DNA from: Pontibacter flavimaris | GTDB taxonomy: Bacteria > Bacteroidota > Bacteroidia > Cytophagales > Hymenobacteraceae | Assembly: GCF_001907195.1 (NCBI RefSeq) | Contig: NZ_LVWA01000005.1 | Span: 744,001 to 808,000, forward strand | Direction of reading: 5' to 3' | DNA length: 64,000 nucleotides | Part shown: positions 63,667-64,000 of the stretch, one piece after another | Layout: each line of letters opens with the position of its first letter | Numbering within the stretch: the first letter of the stretch is position 1 | Translations under genes and position numbers: made by a program | Notes under the pieces: model-generated | Told to the model about the DNA's origin: nothing | Database searches by the model: none | The model's input: only the letters and a program-made list of their open reading frames with translations

Positions 63667-64000
63667 TTAGCCGTTCCTGCGGAGAGCGCTTTTCTCATAG
63701 TCGAAGCAGTAGGGGCAGCTTCCGTTCACTTCCACTCCGCCCAGCCAGCGATGCTTCGGCGTGAAGGAGGCGTAGCCCTCCAGCACACGTTCCCCGAAAA
63801 AACTCAGCGACAGCGGCTCCTTTGCCTGCACCAGGTCGGGTTGCAGCCGGGACAGGATATGCTGCAGCTGCACATCCCCAAAACCATAGCCCGGGTCCTG
63901 CTGCCAGAACTGCTGCATCAGCTCGTTTATACTGGTGGTACCGGAGTTTATAAGCTGCAGCAGCAGGCGCTCGGTTTGGCTCAGGCCATCGGCGCAGCCC
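63667..64000 (-). CDS. C-terminal part of a DUF1835-like protein (cut by window edge)
   Basis: The frame is open to base 64000 and ends at 63667, leaving 110 residues: GLSQTERLLLQLINSG, then FGDVQLQHILSRL, then FFGERVLEGY and HRWLGGVEVNG. This order resembles the C-terminal (DUF3658/DUF1835) part of proteins of unknown function. A CPYC motif near the end (GSCPYCFDYEK) is additional. The N-terminus is outside the window, so the assignment is tentative. Confidence 0.5.
   Translation of the reverse strand, partial: GCADGLSQTERLLLQLINSGTTSINELMQQFWQQDPGYGFGDVQLQHILSRLQPDLVQAKEPLSLSFFGERVLEGYASFTPKHRWLGGVEVNGSCPYCFDYEKSALRRNG

Overview
The window reads as a chromosomal piece of a Bacteroidota bacterium, most likely order Cytophagales, family Hymenobacteraceae (Pontibacter-like). 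The grounds are a SusC/SusD/SusE glycan-uptake locus with a FecR-type anti-sigma factor, a type IX secretion (T9SS) sorting domain on an amylase, TAnnTTTG-type -7 promoter boxes, weak Shine-Dalgarno signals, a base composition I estimate near 55% G+C, and several families typical of that group. The genus is an inference. I saw no rRNA, tRNA, CRISPR array, prophage, plasmid gene or transposase.

Layout. 1-8.3 kb (mostly minus): a patatin cut by the left edge, an aldose mutarotase plus sugar/H+ symporter pair, an ECF sigma factor, a secreted M1 peptidase, a small acetyltransferase and an old-yellow-enzyme reductase. 8.4-11.8 kb: a GH92 alpha-mannosidase convergent with an aromatic-acid-exporter-like membrane protein. 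12-15.7 kb: a histidine kinase-receiver-histidine kinase-receiver cluster. 16-28.9 kb (plus): an alpha-glucan utilization locus made of a T9SS-sorted GH13 amylase, a clan GH-A glycosidase, FecR, SusC with a signalling STN domain, SusD and a SusE-like starch-binding lipoprotein. 29-30.8 kb: an M28 peptidase. 31.5-37.3 kb (plus): an unusual tight cluster joining an NAD(P)/FAD oxidoreductase, a NapH/NosR-like membrane polyferredoxin, a cellulose-synthase-like glycosyltransferase, a small unknown protein and a lipoprotein. 38-50 kb: DNA polymerase IV, a covalent-FAD oxidase, a DJ-1/PfpI protein, CysM, pirin, tandem RluF paralogues, a universal stress protein and a second M28 peptidase. 50-58 kb: BrnQ, a trimethylamine monooxygenase homologue, a large metzincin, a lipoprotein cytochrome c and a methyltransferase. 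58-63 kb: histidine degradation genes hutU, hutI and hutG separated by repeats. The right edge holds a small exported protein and a truncated gene.

The genes describe a heterotroph living on polysaccharides, proteins and amino acids. Extracellular GH13, GH-A and GH92 enzymes and peptidases feed SusCD, the sugar symporter and BrnQ. The hut genes turn histidine into glutamate. The FecR/STN-SusC pair implies sensing at the cell surface, but its sigma factor is not adjacent.

The most striking signal is not a gene. The hexamer AAGTAT (complement ATACTT), usually extended to AAGTATA or AAGTATG, is spread through the whole window in both orientations, between genes and inside them in all three reading phases. 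In the first 10 kb I counted 44 copies by eye against about 3 expected from composition. It forces codons rare for such a genome (Ser-Ile as AGT ATA, Ile-Leu as ATA CTT), forms inverted pairs and terminator arms, and makes one-directional arrays at 37.3 and 60.3 kb beside inverted copies of one composite repeat. It behaves like a HIP1-type or DNA-uptake-type genomic word; I know of no description of it in this group.
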